From Roseovarius salincola (GTDB lineage: Bacteria > Pseudomonadota > Alphaproteobacteria > Rhodobacterales > Rhodobacteraceae): 64,000 bases of DNA. The stretch covers positions 121,453 to 185,452 of the forward strand of contig NZ_JAPTNL010000005.1 in assembly GCF_026891095.1 (NCBI RefSeq), in the 5' to 3' direction. The position numbers were made by a program, and so were the translations under genes. Shown piece after piece: positions 25,756 to 36,084 of this stretch. Within the stretch, counting starts at the first letter, position 1; each line of letters starts with the position of its first letter. Below the pieces are notes generated by a model. That model did no database searches. It saw only the letters and a program-made list of their open reading frames with translations, and had not been told where the DNA came from.

Positions 25756-26925
25756 TCAGCCGAGATAGTCGTTGGGGTCGACGCTGTCGAAACCGTCGCG
25801 GACCTCGAAATGCAGCGCGGCAGTGCCTTCGCGCCGTATCTCGGCCAGCTTCTGGCCCCGGCTGACATTGTCACCCTTGGTCACGGTGACGTTGTCGATA
25901 TTGGAATAGACGGTCAGCAGGTTATCGGGGTGCTTGATCACGATGATCGGCACGCCGTTTGTGTCATTGGTAATGGCGGCGACCACGCCATCGGCGGCGG
26001 CCTTGACCGCGGTGCCGGGGCTGGCGGCGATGTCGATACCGTCATTCTCGCCCTTGGCATAGTCGCGGATGATGTCGCCGCGCACCGGGAAGGCCATCGC
26101 GGCGCCATCGCTTTGTGCGCTCTGGGTGGCGCCAAGGTCGGGGGCGCTGCTTTCGACCGGCTCGGCGGCGGGAACGGTATCCTCCTCGGGCAGCGGGCGC
26201 GAGGAGGAGGGCGGCTCGGGCGTGGGCGAGCCGGTGCCGGGGCGGGTGGTCTCCTCATCGTCGCTGGCCTGCCGGTCGTCGCCACTTTCGGTGCGGGCCA
26301 CGGGGATCAGCAGATACTGCCCTTCGCGCACCGAAAGGTCCGAGCCCAGCCCGTTCCATTCGGCGAGGCTGCGAACCGTGACATCATAGAGCCGGGCGAT
26401 CGTATAGGCGGTTTCGCCGCGCTCGACCTTGTGGCGCATGGGTTCGACGCCGGACTGGGCGGCGGGCAGGGCCGAGGTCTGCACGCTGGCGGGTTGCTGG
26501 GCGTTGGTGATGGCGTCACCTGCAAGGGTGGATATATCGACCTCGCCCGAGGGGGTGATCGGTCCGCCCGAGGGTTCACTGACGCGGCCGGGCAGGGCCA
26601 CGATCTCGCCCTCGCGCAGGGGGTCGCCGGTCTGGATGCCGTTATAGCGCGCGAGTTCGCCGGGATCGACGCCGATCCGCGAGGCGAGGTCGGCCACGTT
26701 GTCCCCGCGCTGTGCCACGGCCACCTGATAGCCGGGATAGGAGATGATTCCGCGGCTGTCGGGCTCGGGGCGCTTGGCGGTCGCGTTTGCGGCGGCCTCG
26801 GCGGTGCTGGGCGCGTTGCCGAAAGCGCCGCGCAGGTCGAAATCGAGGGGCCGGTCGCCGCAGGCGCTCAGCATCAGGATCGCGGTGCCTGCCAGGAGCG
26901 GCGCGCTGGTTCTGGAAAAGTTCAT
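25756..26925 (-). CDS. NlpD-like lipoprotein: two LysM domains plus degenerate M23 domain
   Basis: 389 residues. The lipobox MLSACGD at about residue 18-24 marks it as a lipoprotein. LysM 1 covers about residues 67-110 and LysM 2 about 165-210, followed by a Pro/Ser/Glu linker and a C-terminal LytM/M23 domain (from about 275). The zinc ligands are incomplete: GENDGIDIAA has Asn where the first His is usual, and VYSNIDNV replaces the usual YxHL, leaving only LHFEVR. It is therefore probably an amidase activator, as NlpD/EnvC are, not a peptidase. It lies downstream of surE-pcm, the usual nlpD position. Confidence 0.85.
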   Translation of the reverse strand: MNFSRTSAPLLAGTAILMLSACGDRPLDFDLRGAFGNAPSTAEAAANATAKRPEPDSRGIISYPGYQVAVAQRGDNVADLASRIGVDPGELARYNGIQTGDPLREGEIVALPGRVSEPSGGPITPSGEVDISTLAGDAITNAQQPASVQTSALPAAQSGVEPMRHKVERGETAYTIARLYDVTVRSLAEWNGLGSDLSVREGQYLLIPVARTESGDDRQASDDEETTRPGTGSPTPEPPSSSRPLPEEDTVPAAEPVESSAPDLGATQSAQSDGAAMAFPVRGDIIRDYAKGENDGIDIAASPGTAVKAAADGVVAAITNDTNGVPIIVIKHPDNLLTVYSNIDNVTVTKGDNVSRGQKLAEIRREGTAALHFEVRDGFDSVDPNDYLG

Positions 26926-26991
26926 CTCGATCGGTCCTCGTCCTGCGCCCCTTGTTGGCCGGGGCTCGGGTTTGCTACTCGTCTTGCGCGG

Positions 26992-27648
26992 TCAGCCGTC
27001 GCGGCCCAGCCCCTCGACCAGGGGCACGAAGCGCACCGGGCGCATCTCGTCGTAATCGAACCCCGTCTCGTGGCGTGTGACGCGGATCAGGCTTTGCACG
27101 GCGTCGGACTGGCCGACCGGCAGCACCATGATACCGCCGATTTTCAATTGCGCCAAGAGCGGGCCGGGGGGATCTTCGGCGGCGGCTGTCACCAGGATAC
27201 GATCAAAGGGCGCCTGATCGGGCAGGCCGAAGCTGCCATCGGCGGTAACGGCGGTGATATTGGTGAGATCCAGTTCGCGAAAGATCGTGCTGGCCTCGTC
27301 GACCAGCCGCTTGTGGCGGTCCACGGTGTAGACGCGCCGCGCCAGGTAACTGAGGATCGCCGCCTGGTAGCCCGAGCCGGTGCCCACCTCGAGCACCTTG
27401 TCGCGCGGGCTGACCTTGAGCGCCTGGCTCATCAGCCCCACCACCGAGGGCTGCGATATGGTCTGGCCGCAGGCGATCGGCAGGGGCATGTCCTCATAGG
27501 CGCGATGCGCGAAATAGCCGCGGATGAAGGGGCCACGGTCGACTTTCTCCATCGCCGTCAGCACCCGCATATCCGTCACGCCCTTGGAGCGCAGCGCGAA
27601 GAGGAACTGCATCTTGCGTTCGGCGATATCGGCGGCGTCGTCACTCAT
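26992..27648 (-). CDS. pcm: Protein-L-isoaspartate O-methyltransferase
   Basis: 218 residues. SAM-binding motifs are [16 protein letters not shown] (motif I), VYTVDRH and [16 protein letters not shown], and the N-terminal [12 protein letters not shown] is the PCMT active-site strand. It methylates isoaspartyl residues to start repair of aged proteins. Coupled to surE by an ATGA overlap; the surE-pcm-nlpD order is widely conserved. Confidence 0.94.
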   Translation of the reverse strand: MSDDAADIAERKMQFLFALRSKGVTDMRVLTAMEKVDRGPFIRGYFAHRAYEDMPLPIACGQTISQPSVVGLMSQALKVSPRDKVLEVGTGSGYQAAILSYLARRVYTVDRHKRLVDEASTIFRELDLTNITAVTADGSFGLPDQAPFDRILVTAAAEDPPGPLLAQLKIGGIMVLPVGQSDAVQSLIRVTRHETGFDYDEMRPVRFVPLVEGLGRDG

Positions 27649-28427
27649 TCGATGGCCCTGAGTGCCTCCAGCGCGTCATGGGCCGTGAGGTCCGCGCGCA
27701 TCGGCGTGACCGAGATATAGCCTTTGAGATTCATGTCGGCATCGGTGCCATCGACGGTGGGCTGCTGCTGAGGTGCGCCGGTGACCCAGAGAAAGCGGCG
27801 CCCCGAGGGCGAATGCACCGGCTGCACGCCAAAGCCCATGTCGCGGCGAAAGCCTTGCGGTGCGACCTTGATGCCCTTTACCCCGGCGGCGGGGACGGGG
27901 GGGAAATTGATGTTGTAGAAGATGCCGTAATCGTCCCTGGTCCAGACGCCGCGCTCCAGCAGGGCGTTGAGCGTGGCGAGGCCATGCTGTCGGGCGGCCT
28001 CGAACGGGTCATCGAGATCGCGGATTTCGGGGCCGTAATACTGGCTGAGCGCCACGGCGCGCAGCCCTTGCAGCGCCGCTTCCATCGCGCCGCCAAGCGT
28101 GCCGGAATAAAGCGCGTTTTCGGCCGAGTTGTTGCCCCGGTTCACGCCCGAGAGCACGAGATCGGGGGGATTGCCCTGCATCACGTCATGCACGGCCGCC
28201 AAAACGCAATCGGCGGGGCTGCCCTCGGCGGCGAAGCGGCGCGGGCCAATCTCGGAAATCATCATCGGGCGGGTGAAAGAGATGGCATGACCGACGCCCG
28301 ATTGCTCGAAGGCGGGGGCGACGGTCCAGACCTCGCCGTCGTCACCGGCCAGCGTGCCGGCGATCTCTTCGAGCACCTTCAGGCCCGGTGCGTCGATCCC
28401 GTCGTCATTGGTGATGAGAATGCGCAC
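27645..28427 (-). CDS. surE: 5'/3'-nucleotidase SurE
   Basis: 260 residues. The N-terminal [16 protein letters not shown] carries the two metal-binding Asp residues. The conserved [19 protein letters not shown]-like [12 protein letters not shown] and [19 protein letters not shown] blocks follow. It is a metal-dependent phosphatase on nucleoside monophosphates. First gene of the surE-pcm pair; 92 bases separate it from the SDR gene upstream on the map. Confidence 0.95.
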   Translation of the reverse strand: MRILITNDDGIDAPGLKVLEEIAGTLAGDDGEVWTVAPAFEQSGVGHAISFTRPMMISEIGPRRFAAEGSPADCVLAAVHDVMQGNPPDLVLSGVNRGNNSAENALYSGTLGGAMEAALQGLRAVALSQYYGPEIRDLDDPFEAARQHGLATLNALLERGVWTRDDYGIFYNINFPPVPAAGVKGIKVAPQGFRRDMGFGVQPVHSPSGRRFLWVTGAPQQQPTVDGTDADMNLKGYISVTPMRADLTAHDALEALRAIE

Positions 28428-28519
28428 GGATATAGCCCCTTTTTCGTGGTCGCGTTGCGCTCTCTTCTATCCCTGTGGCGGCCCTGCGGCAAGCGCAAGA
28501 CCGGCCTTGCGCAAACGCT

Positions 28520-29164
28520 TCAGGCGAGCGTTGCCAGAAGGCGGCGCGCCTCGTCCCGGGGTGTGGCGAGTCCGGCGCGCTCTTCGCCCGGAAAGAAGCG
28601 TGCGCGGGTGGCTGTCTGCATGGGTTCGGGGGCAAGGATATGCACCGCAGGCCCGGTCTTGACGCTTTCGGCCTGCCAGCTGCGGGCCAGCGCAATCTGC
28701 GCCGCCTTGGTGGCGCCGTAGATGCCGAAGAATTTCTGCCCGGTGCGCGCCTCGTCGGCAAAAAACAAGGCGCGGCCCGACTCGTCCAGAAGCGGCGCGA
28801 CGAAGGCGATCAGGCGGCCGGTGGCGGTCACGTTCACTTCGACCGATTTTTCCCAGACATCCTCGTCGAGATGCGCGGCGGGCATCATCGGCGCGGCATT
28901 GATGGCGGTATGTGCCCAGATGTCCACATTGCCCCAGCGATCATGGATCGAGCGGCAGAGCTGGCGCATGGCGTCAACCTTGGTGATGTCCATCGGCGCG
29001 AGCGTGGCATTGCCGCCCCTGGCCTTGATGCGATCATCGAGTTCCTCGAGCGCGCCGGTCGTGCGCGCCACGGCGACGATGTGATGGGTGTCGCAAAGCG
29101 CCTCGGCCAGGGCGAACCCGAGCCCGCGCGACGCACCGGTGATGAGGGCGATACGGTCTGTCAT
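28520..29164 (-). CDS. SDR family NAD(P)-dependent oxidoreductase
   Basis: 214 residues. The cofactor loop ITGASRGLGFALAEAL (TGxxxGxG), the MDIT motif and the catalytic YGATKAAQ (YxxxK) are present. The usual NNAG is replaced by AHTAINA, and the active-site Ser upstream of Tyr is not obvious in ALFFADEARTGQKFFGIYG, so activity may be atypical. Substrate unknown. It lies between surE and purF on the same strand. Confidence 0.78.
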   Translation of the reverse strand: MTDRIALITGASRGLGFALAEALCDTHHIVAVARTTGALEELDDRIKARGGNATLAPMDITKVDAMRQLCRSIHDRWGNVDIWAHTAINAAPMMPAAHLDEDVWEKSVEVNVTATGRLIAFVAPLLDESGRALFFADEARTGQKFFGIYGATKAAQIALARSWQAESVKTGPAVHILAPEPMQTATRARFFPGEERAGLATPRDEARRLLATLA

Positions 29165-29251
29165 GGCACGGGTCTGCGGAGAAAACCGGGCGAGGTCAAG
29201 GGCAAACAGGGCGGCGCGGCGACGCGCCCCGCCGGGGCGGGGCGAGGGCGC

Positions 29252-30733
29252 CTATTCCGCCGCCTTGAGCTGGAAGCCCTGTTCGATCATGTCCGAAGGC
29301 GCGACCGGGTATTCGCCGGAAAAACAGGCGTCGCAATATTGCGGGCATGAGGCCTTGCGGCCGCTGGCCTCGCCCACGGCGCGGTAAAGACCGTCGAGCG
29401 AGACGAACTTGATGCTGTCCACCTGAAGGTGGTCACGCATTTCGTCCTCGCTCATCGTGGCGGCGAGGAGTTTCTCGCGCTGCGGCGTATCCACCCCGTA
29501 AAAGCACGGCCAGGCGGTGGGCGGCGAGGCGATGCGGAAATGCACCTCGGCGGCCCCGGCATCGAGGATCATTTCCTTGATCTTGCGGCTGGTGGTGCCG
29601 CGCACCACGCTGTCATCCACCAGGATCACGCGTTTGCCCTCGATCAGGGCGCGGTTCACGTTGAGCTTGAGGCGCACACCCATGTTGCGGATCTGCTCGG
29701 TCGGTTCGATGAAGGTGCGGCCCATATACTGGTTGCGGATGATCCCCATGGCGTAGGGGATGCCCGATTCCTGGCTGTAGCCGATCGCTGCTGGCGTGCC
29801 GCTGTCGGGAACGGGGCAGACGAGATCGGCGTCGACCGGGGCCTCGCGCGCCAGTTCCACGCCGATCTGGCGGCGCGTTTCATAGACCGAGCGCCCGCCG
29901 ATGATCGAGTCGGGGCGCGAGAAATACACATGTTCGAAGATGCAGAAGCGGGGTTTCTGCGGGCGGAAGGGAAAGAGGCTTTCGACGCCGTCTTCGGTGA
30001 TCACCACCATTTCGCCGGGTGCGACCTCGCGCACGAACTTGGCGCCGATGATGTCGAGCGCGCAGGTTTCCGAGCTGAGCACCCAGCCATCGCCGATCTG
30101 GCCCAGGACCAGAGGGCGCACGCCCAGCGGATCGCGCACGCCAATGAGCTTGCTGCGGGTCATGGCCACCACGGAAAACGCGCCTTCGACGCGGCGCAGC
30201 GCGTCTTCCATCCGTTCGGGGATGGTGCGTTGCAGCGACCGCGCCATCAGGTGGATGATGCATTCGCTGTCCGAGCTGGACTGGAAGATCGAGCCGCGCT
30301 CGATCAGTTCGCGGCGCAGGGCATTGGCATTGGTGATGTTGCCGTTATGGGCGATCGCCGCGCCGCCCATGGCGAATTCGCCGAAGAAGGGTTGCACGTC
30401 GCGGATCTGGGTGGGGCCTTTGGACCCGGCGGTGGAGTAGCGCACATGCCCGATAGACAGCGGGCCGGGCAGGGTTTCCATCAGCGACTGCTTGGTGAAA
30501 TTGTCGCGCACATAGCCGAAGCGGCGCGCCGAATTGAACCCCTGTTCGGCGTCATGGCAGACGATGCCGCCCGCCTCTTGCCCGCGATGTTGCAGGGCAT
30601 GCAGCCCGAGGGCCACGAAATTGGCGGCATCGGTCAGGCCGATCACGCCGAATATGCCGCATTCTTCCTTCAGCTTGTCGGCATCGGCGTCATCCGCCAT
30701 TGCGTCGAAATCGAAGGGATGCGCGGGGGGCAT
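29252..30733 (-). CDS. purF: Amidophosphoribosyltransferase
   Basis: About 493 residues. A short propeptide ends at the nucleophile Cys in KEECGIFGVIG, the N-terminal glutaminase. The phosphoribosyltransferase half carries VILVDDSVVRGTTSRKI (PRPP loop). C-terminal Cys residues (CPQYCDACFSGEYPV) suggest an iron-sulfur-type PurF. It makes phosphoribosylamine, the first step of purine synthesis. Start ATG at 30733 gives the N-terminus MPPAHPFDF usual for the group; an ATG at 30769 has a better AGGGG eight bases upstream, so that start is also possible. Confidence 0.93.
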   Translation of the reverse strand: MPPAHPFDFDAMADDADADKLKEECGIFGVIGLTDAANFVALGLHALQHRGQEAGGIVCHDAEQGFNSARRFGYVRDNFTKQSLMETLPGPLSIGHVRYSTAGSKGPTQIRDVQPFFGEFAMGGAAIAHNGNITNANALRRELIERGSIFQSSSDSECIIHLMARSLQRTIPERMEDALRRVEGAFSVVAMTRSKLIGVRDPLGVRPLVLGQIGDGWVLSSETCALDIIGAKFVREVAPGEMVVITEDGVESLFPFRPQKPRFCIFEHVYFSRPDSIIGGRSVYETRRQIGVELAREAPVDADLVCPVPDSGTPAAIGYSQESGIPYAMGIIRNQYMGRTFIEPTEQIRNMGVRLKLNVNRALIEGKRVILVDDSVVRGTTSRKIKEMILDAGAAEVHFRIASPPTAWPCFYGVDTPQREKLLAATMSEDEMRDHLQVDSIKFVSLDGLYRAVGEASGRKASCPQYCDACFSGEYPVAPSDMIEQGFQLKAAE

Positions 30734-30910
30734 ATGCTTGGACAAGGGGCAGCTCCGAATCCCGGTCATGCATTCGACCCCTAGATAAGGGCTGTGGCGG
30801 CATATGTCACGAAACTATCACAGAAACTTGCCTGATGCCTGCGCGATGGGGCCGGCGCGCCATCACTTCTCGTCAGGGTTTTGGAGCGGGCCGCGGGCTC
30901 GCGTCCGGTT

Positions 30911-31357
30911 TCAGTAGCGCGAGAGCACCACACCACCCGCCACCATCAGCGCCGCCAGCAGGCGGGTGACGGTGATTTCACGCGCGGCAATGCCGAAGAG
31001 GCCGATATGGTCGATGATCAGCGCGGCGGCGATCTGGCCGAGGATCAGCACCGCCGTCAGCGTCAGCACGCCCAGAACCGGGACGCTGTAGAGCGTCGCC
31101 CAGACCAGGAATGCGCCAAGGATGCCGCCGGTCAGCAACAGCCGGGGCGCTTGCGCCGCGCCAAGCAGCTTGCCGCCGTCGCCATAGGCCAGCGTGATCA
31201 TCACCAGAAGGGCGAAGCCGACCCCGAAAGATATCGTCGCCGCGCCGAGGCTGCTGGAGATATGGCGGCCGAGGGCGGAATTGATGGGCGATTGCAGCGC
31301 GATGGCCGCCCCGGCGACGGTGACCAGGATCATGGCGAAAAGGGGCGGTTGGGGCAT
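30911..31357 (-). CDS. DMT-type transporter (DUF606/YdcZ family)
   Basis: About 148 residues from the ATG at 31357 (MPQPPLFAMILVTVAGAAIA). Five hydrophobic segments cover almost the whole length. INSALGRHISSSLGAATISF and WATLYSVPVLGVLTLTAVLI match DUF606 small membrane proteins. An upstream in-frame stretch rich in Pro and Arg (to 31498) looks non-coding. Substrate unknown. It lies between purF and cvpA. Confidence 0.78.
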   Translation of the reverse strand: MPQPPLFAMILVTVAGAAIALQSPINSALGRHISSSLGAATISFGVGFALLVMITLAYGDGGKLLGAAQAPRLLLTGGILGAFLVWATLYSVPVLGVLTLTAVLILGQIAAALIIDHIGLFGIAAREITVTRLLAALMVAGGVVLSRY

Positions 31358-31397
31358 CGCGGTCTGGTGTCCTTGATCGGCAGGCCCGGCGCGCGCC

Positions 31398-32000
31398 CTA
31401 TTCGCTGGCGGCGGGGGCCGTGGTCTGGGTGTCTGCGGGGGCGGCGGGCGCATCGCAGGCGCCGACCAGTTCTTCGTACTGGCGGGTGATCCAGCCAAGC
31501 GCCTGTTCGGGATTGCCGTCCTGGATCTTGCCGGTCATCTGGCTGAAGATGCGCGCCGAGCGGCTGTCGTCGATGATCTGGATGTTCTGGCTGGACACCA
31601 CGGTTTCATAGACGAAATAGGCGATCGCCACCAAGAGCACGCCCCGCGCCACCCCGAAGAGAAAGCCGATCCCCTGATCGAGCCCGCCCAGGGCTGAGCG
31701 CTGCACGAGGGACGAGAACAGCGGCGTGATCAGTGACGCGACGATCAGCGCCACGGCGAAGACCGCGGCAAAGGCGCCGATCATCGACAATTCGCAGCTG
31801 TCGGCGATGAAATCGCCCACGACGGGCACTTCCTTGACCAGAGGCTCGACCTGGGGGGCGAACATGAAGGCCAGGATACCGGCCACGATCCAGCCCGCGA
31901 TGGCCAGCGCCTCGCGCACGAAGCCGCGCGAATAGGCCAGAAGCGCCGACAGCACGATGACAAGCGCAACAACGCCGTCGATGATTGTGAAACCGTCCAT
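31398..32000 (-). CDS. cvpA: CvpA family membrane protein
   Basis: 200 residues, four membrane helices in the first 150 residues. The N-terminus FTIIDGVVALVIVLSALLAY, FVREALAIAGWI and ALGGLDQGIGFLFGVARG are family blocks. A soluble C-terminal region contains the run APAAPADTQTTAPAAS. The family is linked to envelope stress and colicin V export in E. coli. It stands in the conserved radA-cvpA-purF neighbourhood. Confidence 0.88.
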   Translation of the reverse strand: MDGFTIIDGVVALVIVLSALLAYSRGFVREALAIAGWIVAGILAFMFAPQVEPLVKEVPVVGDFIADSCELSMIGAFAAVFAVALIVASLITPLFSSLVQRSALGGLDQGIGFLFGVARGVLLVAIAYFVYETVVSSQNIQIIDDSRSARIFSQMTGKIQDGNPEQALGWITRQYEELVGACDAPAAPADTQTTAPAASE

Positions 32001-32028
32001 TCAATATCCGTCCTGTCCCTGGTGGCGC

Positions 32029-33393
<1,365 letters not shown>

Positions 33394-33432
33394 GTCAGCG
33401 TCATGCCCCAAGCCGGTGAGAGCGTCAAACCC

Positions 33433-33888
33433 CTATTGGGCGATTGAGCGTTTGCGCGCCGCCCCGGTGCGCCAGGCGATCAGGATCGAGGCGAGGATGC
33501 AGGCGGTGAACAGGTAAAGCCCCCAGGCGATCTCGATGCGCCCGAGGCCGATGCCCTTGGCCAGCGTGACATAGAGCGCGATGAGGAACACGTCAGCCAT
33601 CGCCAGCTTGCCCAGAATCTCGAGCGCGGGCAGCACCTTGCGCCGGAGCAGGCCGAAATGGATGAGCGCGAGGCCGATGGTCTTGAGATAGGGCGCAAAG
33701 AGCGCGAACACGGTGACGACAAGCGCCAGGAACACATCGCTGCGCCAGAGGCTTTGCAGCCCCGAGATGACGCTGATTTCCGAGAGGCCGAAGAGCGGCA
33801 GGTTCAGCCCCGCACGCATCAGGGGCGCGAACCACGCGACAGGATAAAGGACCAGCAGCGCGAGGTTGGCGTATTTGAGGCCTGTCAC
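33433..33888 (-). CDS. Paraquat-inducible protein A (PqiA) family membrane protein
   Basis: 151 residues with four hydrophobic segments. The N-terminus KYANLALLVLYPVAWFAPLM and the later MADVFLIALYVTLAKG are PqiA-domain features. In E. coli, PqiA works with the MCE protein PqiB in lipid movement between membranes. Here it is a single short PqiA domain placed downstream of mlaF, with an ATGA overlap, so a role with the Mla importer is likely. The usual Cys-rich zinc motif of longer PqiA proteins is absent. Confidence 0.8.
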   Translation of the reverse strand: MTGLKYANLALLVLYPVAWFAPLMRAGLNLPLFGLSEISVISGLQSLWRSDVFLALVVTVFALFAPYLKTIGLALIHFGLLRRKVLPALEILGKLAMADVFLIALYVTLAKGIGLGRIEIAWGLYLFTACILASILIAWRTGAARKRSIAQ

Positions 33889-34631
33889 CGGACCGCCTCG
33901 ATCGGGCCGGTGGCGCGACCGTGGATGAACTGGTCAAGATAGGGGTCGCCGCTGTTGTCCATATCGGCGACGGGGCCGGTCCATTTGATCACCCCGTCAT
34001 GCAGCATCGCCACATTGTCGGCGATGGCGCGCACCGAGGTCATGTCATGGGTGATGGTCATGGCGGTGGCGCCCATCTCGGTGACGATCTCGCGGATCAG
34101 GTCGTTGATGACGCCCGCCATGATCGGGTCGAGCCCGGTGGTGGGTTCGTCAAAGAAGATGATCTCCGGCTCGGCGCAGATGGCGCGCGCGAGGCCGACG
34201 CGTTTCTGCATGCCCCCCGACAGTTCGGCGGGGAACTTGTCGGCCTGTTCGGGGGTCAGCCCGACGCGGCGCAGTTTCTCGATGGCGATATCGCGGGCCT
34301 CGTCCCTGGGCCGCTTGAGCGAGCCGCGCAGCAGGCGGAAGGCGACGTTTTGCCAGACGGGCAGGGAATCGAACAGCGCGCCGCCCTGGAACAGCATCCC
34401 GAAGCGCGCAAGGAAGGCGTCGCGGTCGCCGCGCGTCACGTCCTTGCCATCGAGAAGGATGTCGCCGGAATCGTGGCGGATCAGCCCGAGAATGCATTTC
34501 AGCGCCACCGATTTGCCGGTGCCCGAGCCGCCGATGATGACCATCGACGTGCCGGTGGGAATGGTGAGGTCCACCCCTTGCAGCACCCGGTTTGCCCCGA
34601 AGGCCTTATGAACGTCCTTGAGTTCGATCAT
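33885..34631 (-). CDS. mlaF: Mla phospholipid ABC transporter ATPase MlaF
   Basis: 248 residues. Walker A GGSGTGKSVALK, Q-loop MLFQGGALFDSLPVWQN (the LFDSL feature is typical of MlaF), signature LSGGMQKRVGLARAI, Walker B IIFFDEPTTGLDPI and switch His MTITHDMTS. It powers retrograde phospholipid transport at the inner membrane with the MlaE permease. In this genome an extra gene separates mlaF from mlaE. No mlaD (MCE domain) gene follows directly. Confidence 0.9.
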   Translation of the reverse strand: MIELKDVHKAFGANRVLQGVDLTIPTGTSMVIIGGSGTGKSVALKCILGLIRHDSGDILLDGKDVTRGDRDAFLARFGMLFQGGALFDSLPVWQNVAFRLLRGSLKRPRDEARDIAIEKLRRVGLTPEQADKFPAELSGGMQKRVGLARAICAEPEIIFFDEPTTGLDPIMAGVINDLIREIVTEMGATAMTITHDMTSVRAIADNVAMLHDGVIKWTGPVADMDNSGDPYLDQFIHGRATGPIEAVR

Positions 34632-35287
34632 GCTTCTTCACTGTCGTCTTCGGGAGGTGGGAGCTGCTTGACTTCCTCGGGCTCGGGGAGCTGATCGTAG
34701 GCTTTTGTACCGCGGCGCGCGATACTGACAACTTCATTCATCCGATCACTCAAAGGCTTAATGTTCACTCCAAACTTGCCGAGCGTTTCGCCAAGGTCGT
34801 CAATACCGCCCCTTACGACATCAAACATGCCTTCGGGTTTATGGGTTTCCGCTTCGATGGCGGCGATGCGATTCAACAATCGAACTCTATGTGGCTGGTC
34901 AAACTCAGAAGCACTGAAAACTATTCTTCGCATTCTCTCGCATAATTCAAGAATTCGGTCCCGCTCTCCTCGCTCCAAAGCGAAGGTAGGTATAAGTTCA
35001 TCTGAAGCGTCCGGACGATTGGAAGCCTCTACCATTCTTGCTTTAAGAGAAGGCGGCAGACGATCAATTACGCGTATCATCTGTTTGAGGCTTTGGATCA
35101 GCCCATCGCGTTCAGAAGAGGTTTGACGGCTAAAATTCTCTATCAGACGTCGCAGTCGGGGCGGAATAGACCCATCGTCAGAATCAAGAATTATATCCAA
35201 TTGCATAAGGTGATAGAACTCGATTTCTTCAAACTTGGAGATGTATTCCACGGTTTCTTCAAGGATTTCATAGGAATTCGTGCTCAC
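34628..35287 (-). CDS. AT-rich hypothetical protein inserted between mlaE and mlaF
   Basis: 219 residues from a GTG at 35287, eight bases after AGGAG; the stop overlaps the mlaF start (ATGA). Predominantly helical and charged: an N-terminal part (EILEETVEYISKFEEIEF), a middle with LRRLIENFSRQTSSERDGLI, and a C-terminal block HKPEGMFDVVRGGIDDLGET followed by KAYDQLPEPEEV and an acidic tail. No signal peptide or membrane segment. The DNA is visibly richer in A and T than its neighbours, with codons such as AGA, ATA and TTA, suggesting transfer. I know similar C-terminal blocks only as hypothetical proteins. Function unknown. Confidence 0.65.
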   Translation of the reverse strand: MSTNSYEILEETVEYISKFEEIEFYHLMQLDIILDSDDGSIPPRLRRLIENFSRQTSSERDGLIQSLKQMIRVIDRLPPSLKARMVEASNRPDASDELIPTFALERGERDRILELCERMRRIVFSASEFDQPHRVRLLNRIAAIEAETHKPEGMFDVVRGGIDDLGETLGKFGVNIKPLSDRMNEVVSIARRGTKAYDQLPEPEEVKQLPPPEDDSEEA

Positions 35288-35298
35288 CAGCTTTACTC

Positions 35299-36084
35299 CT
35301 AAGCGGAAAAGAACAGTTCTGTCAGGATGTAGTTGGAGGCCAGGATCAGCACCGAGGCGGCGACCACCGCCGCCTTGGTCGCGCGGCCGACGCCCTGTGC
35401 GCCGCGCCCCGAATTCATGCCGTAATAGCAGCCCATCAGGGCCACGATGAAGCCAAAGACCGCGCCCTTGATCATGCCCGAGACGACATCCCATGTCTCG
35501 AGGAAGTCGATTGTGTTGTGCAGGTAGGTGCCGGCGCCGAAATCGAGCCGCCCGACGCCCACCAGAAACCCGCCCATGATGCCGATCGCGTCGCCCACGC
35601 CGACCAGCATCGGCACCGCCAGCGTCGCCGCCAGCACACGCGGCAGGGTGAGGTATTTCATCGGGTTGGTGGAAAGTGTGGTGAGCGCGTCGATCTGTTC
35701 GGTCACCTTCATGGTGCCGATCTCGGCGGCGATGGAAGAGGCCACGCGCGCCGCCACCATGAGTCCGCCCAGCACCGGGCCAAGTTCGCGCGTGAGGCCG
35801 ATGGCGACGATCGAGGGCACCACGGTTTCAGCGTTGAAGCGTGCGCCCCCGGCATAGATCTGAAGCGCCAGCGCGCCGCCGGTGAACAGCGCCGTCATGC
35901 CCACCACCGGCAGCGAGAGCCAGCCGATCTGGATCAGCGCATGGCCGAATTCACGCGCATAGAAGGGCGGGCGCAGAAGATGGGTGACGGTGGCGGCGGC
36001 AAAGAGCGCGATGCGCCCGATCACGGCCATGATCAGCAGCGTCTGGCGGCCCAGCCGGCCGAGAAGGGCGGTGATCAGCTTCAT
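35299..36084 (-). CDS. mlaE: Mla phospholipid ABC transporter permease MlaE
   Basis: 261 residues, five to six membrane segments. [39 protein letters not shown] and [20 protein letters not shown] are the MlaE/TTG2B signatures. It forms the inner-membrane channel of the phospholipid importer. It overlaps the end of alr by four bases and is followed by the AT-rich gene, then mlaF. Confidence 0.92.
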   Translation of the reverse strand: MKLITALLGRLGRQTLLIMAVIGRIALFAAATVTHLLRPPFYAREFGHALIQIGWLSLPVVGMTALFTGGALALQIYAGGARFNAETVVPSIVAIGLTRELGPVLGGLMVAARVASSIAAEIGTMKVTEQIDALTTLSTNPMKYLTLPRVLAATLAVPMLVGVGDAIGIMGGFLVGVGRLDFGAGTYLHNTIDFLETWDVVSGMIKGAVFGFIVALMGCYYGMNSGRGAQGVGRATKAAVVAASVLILASNYILTELFFSA

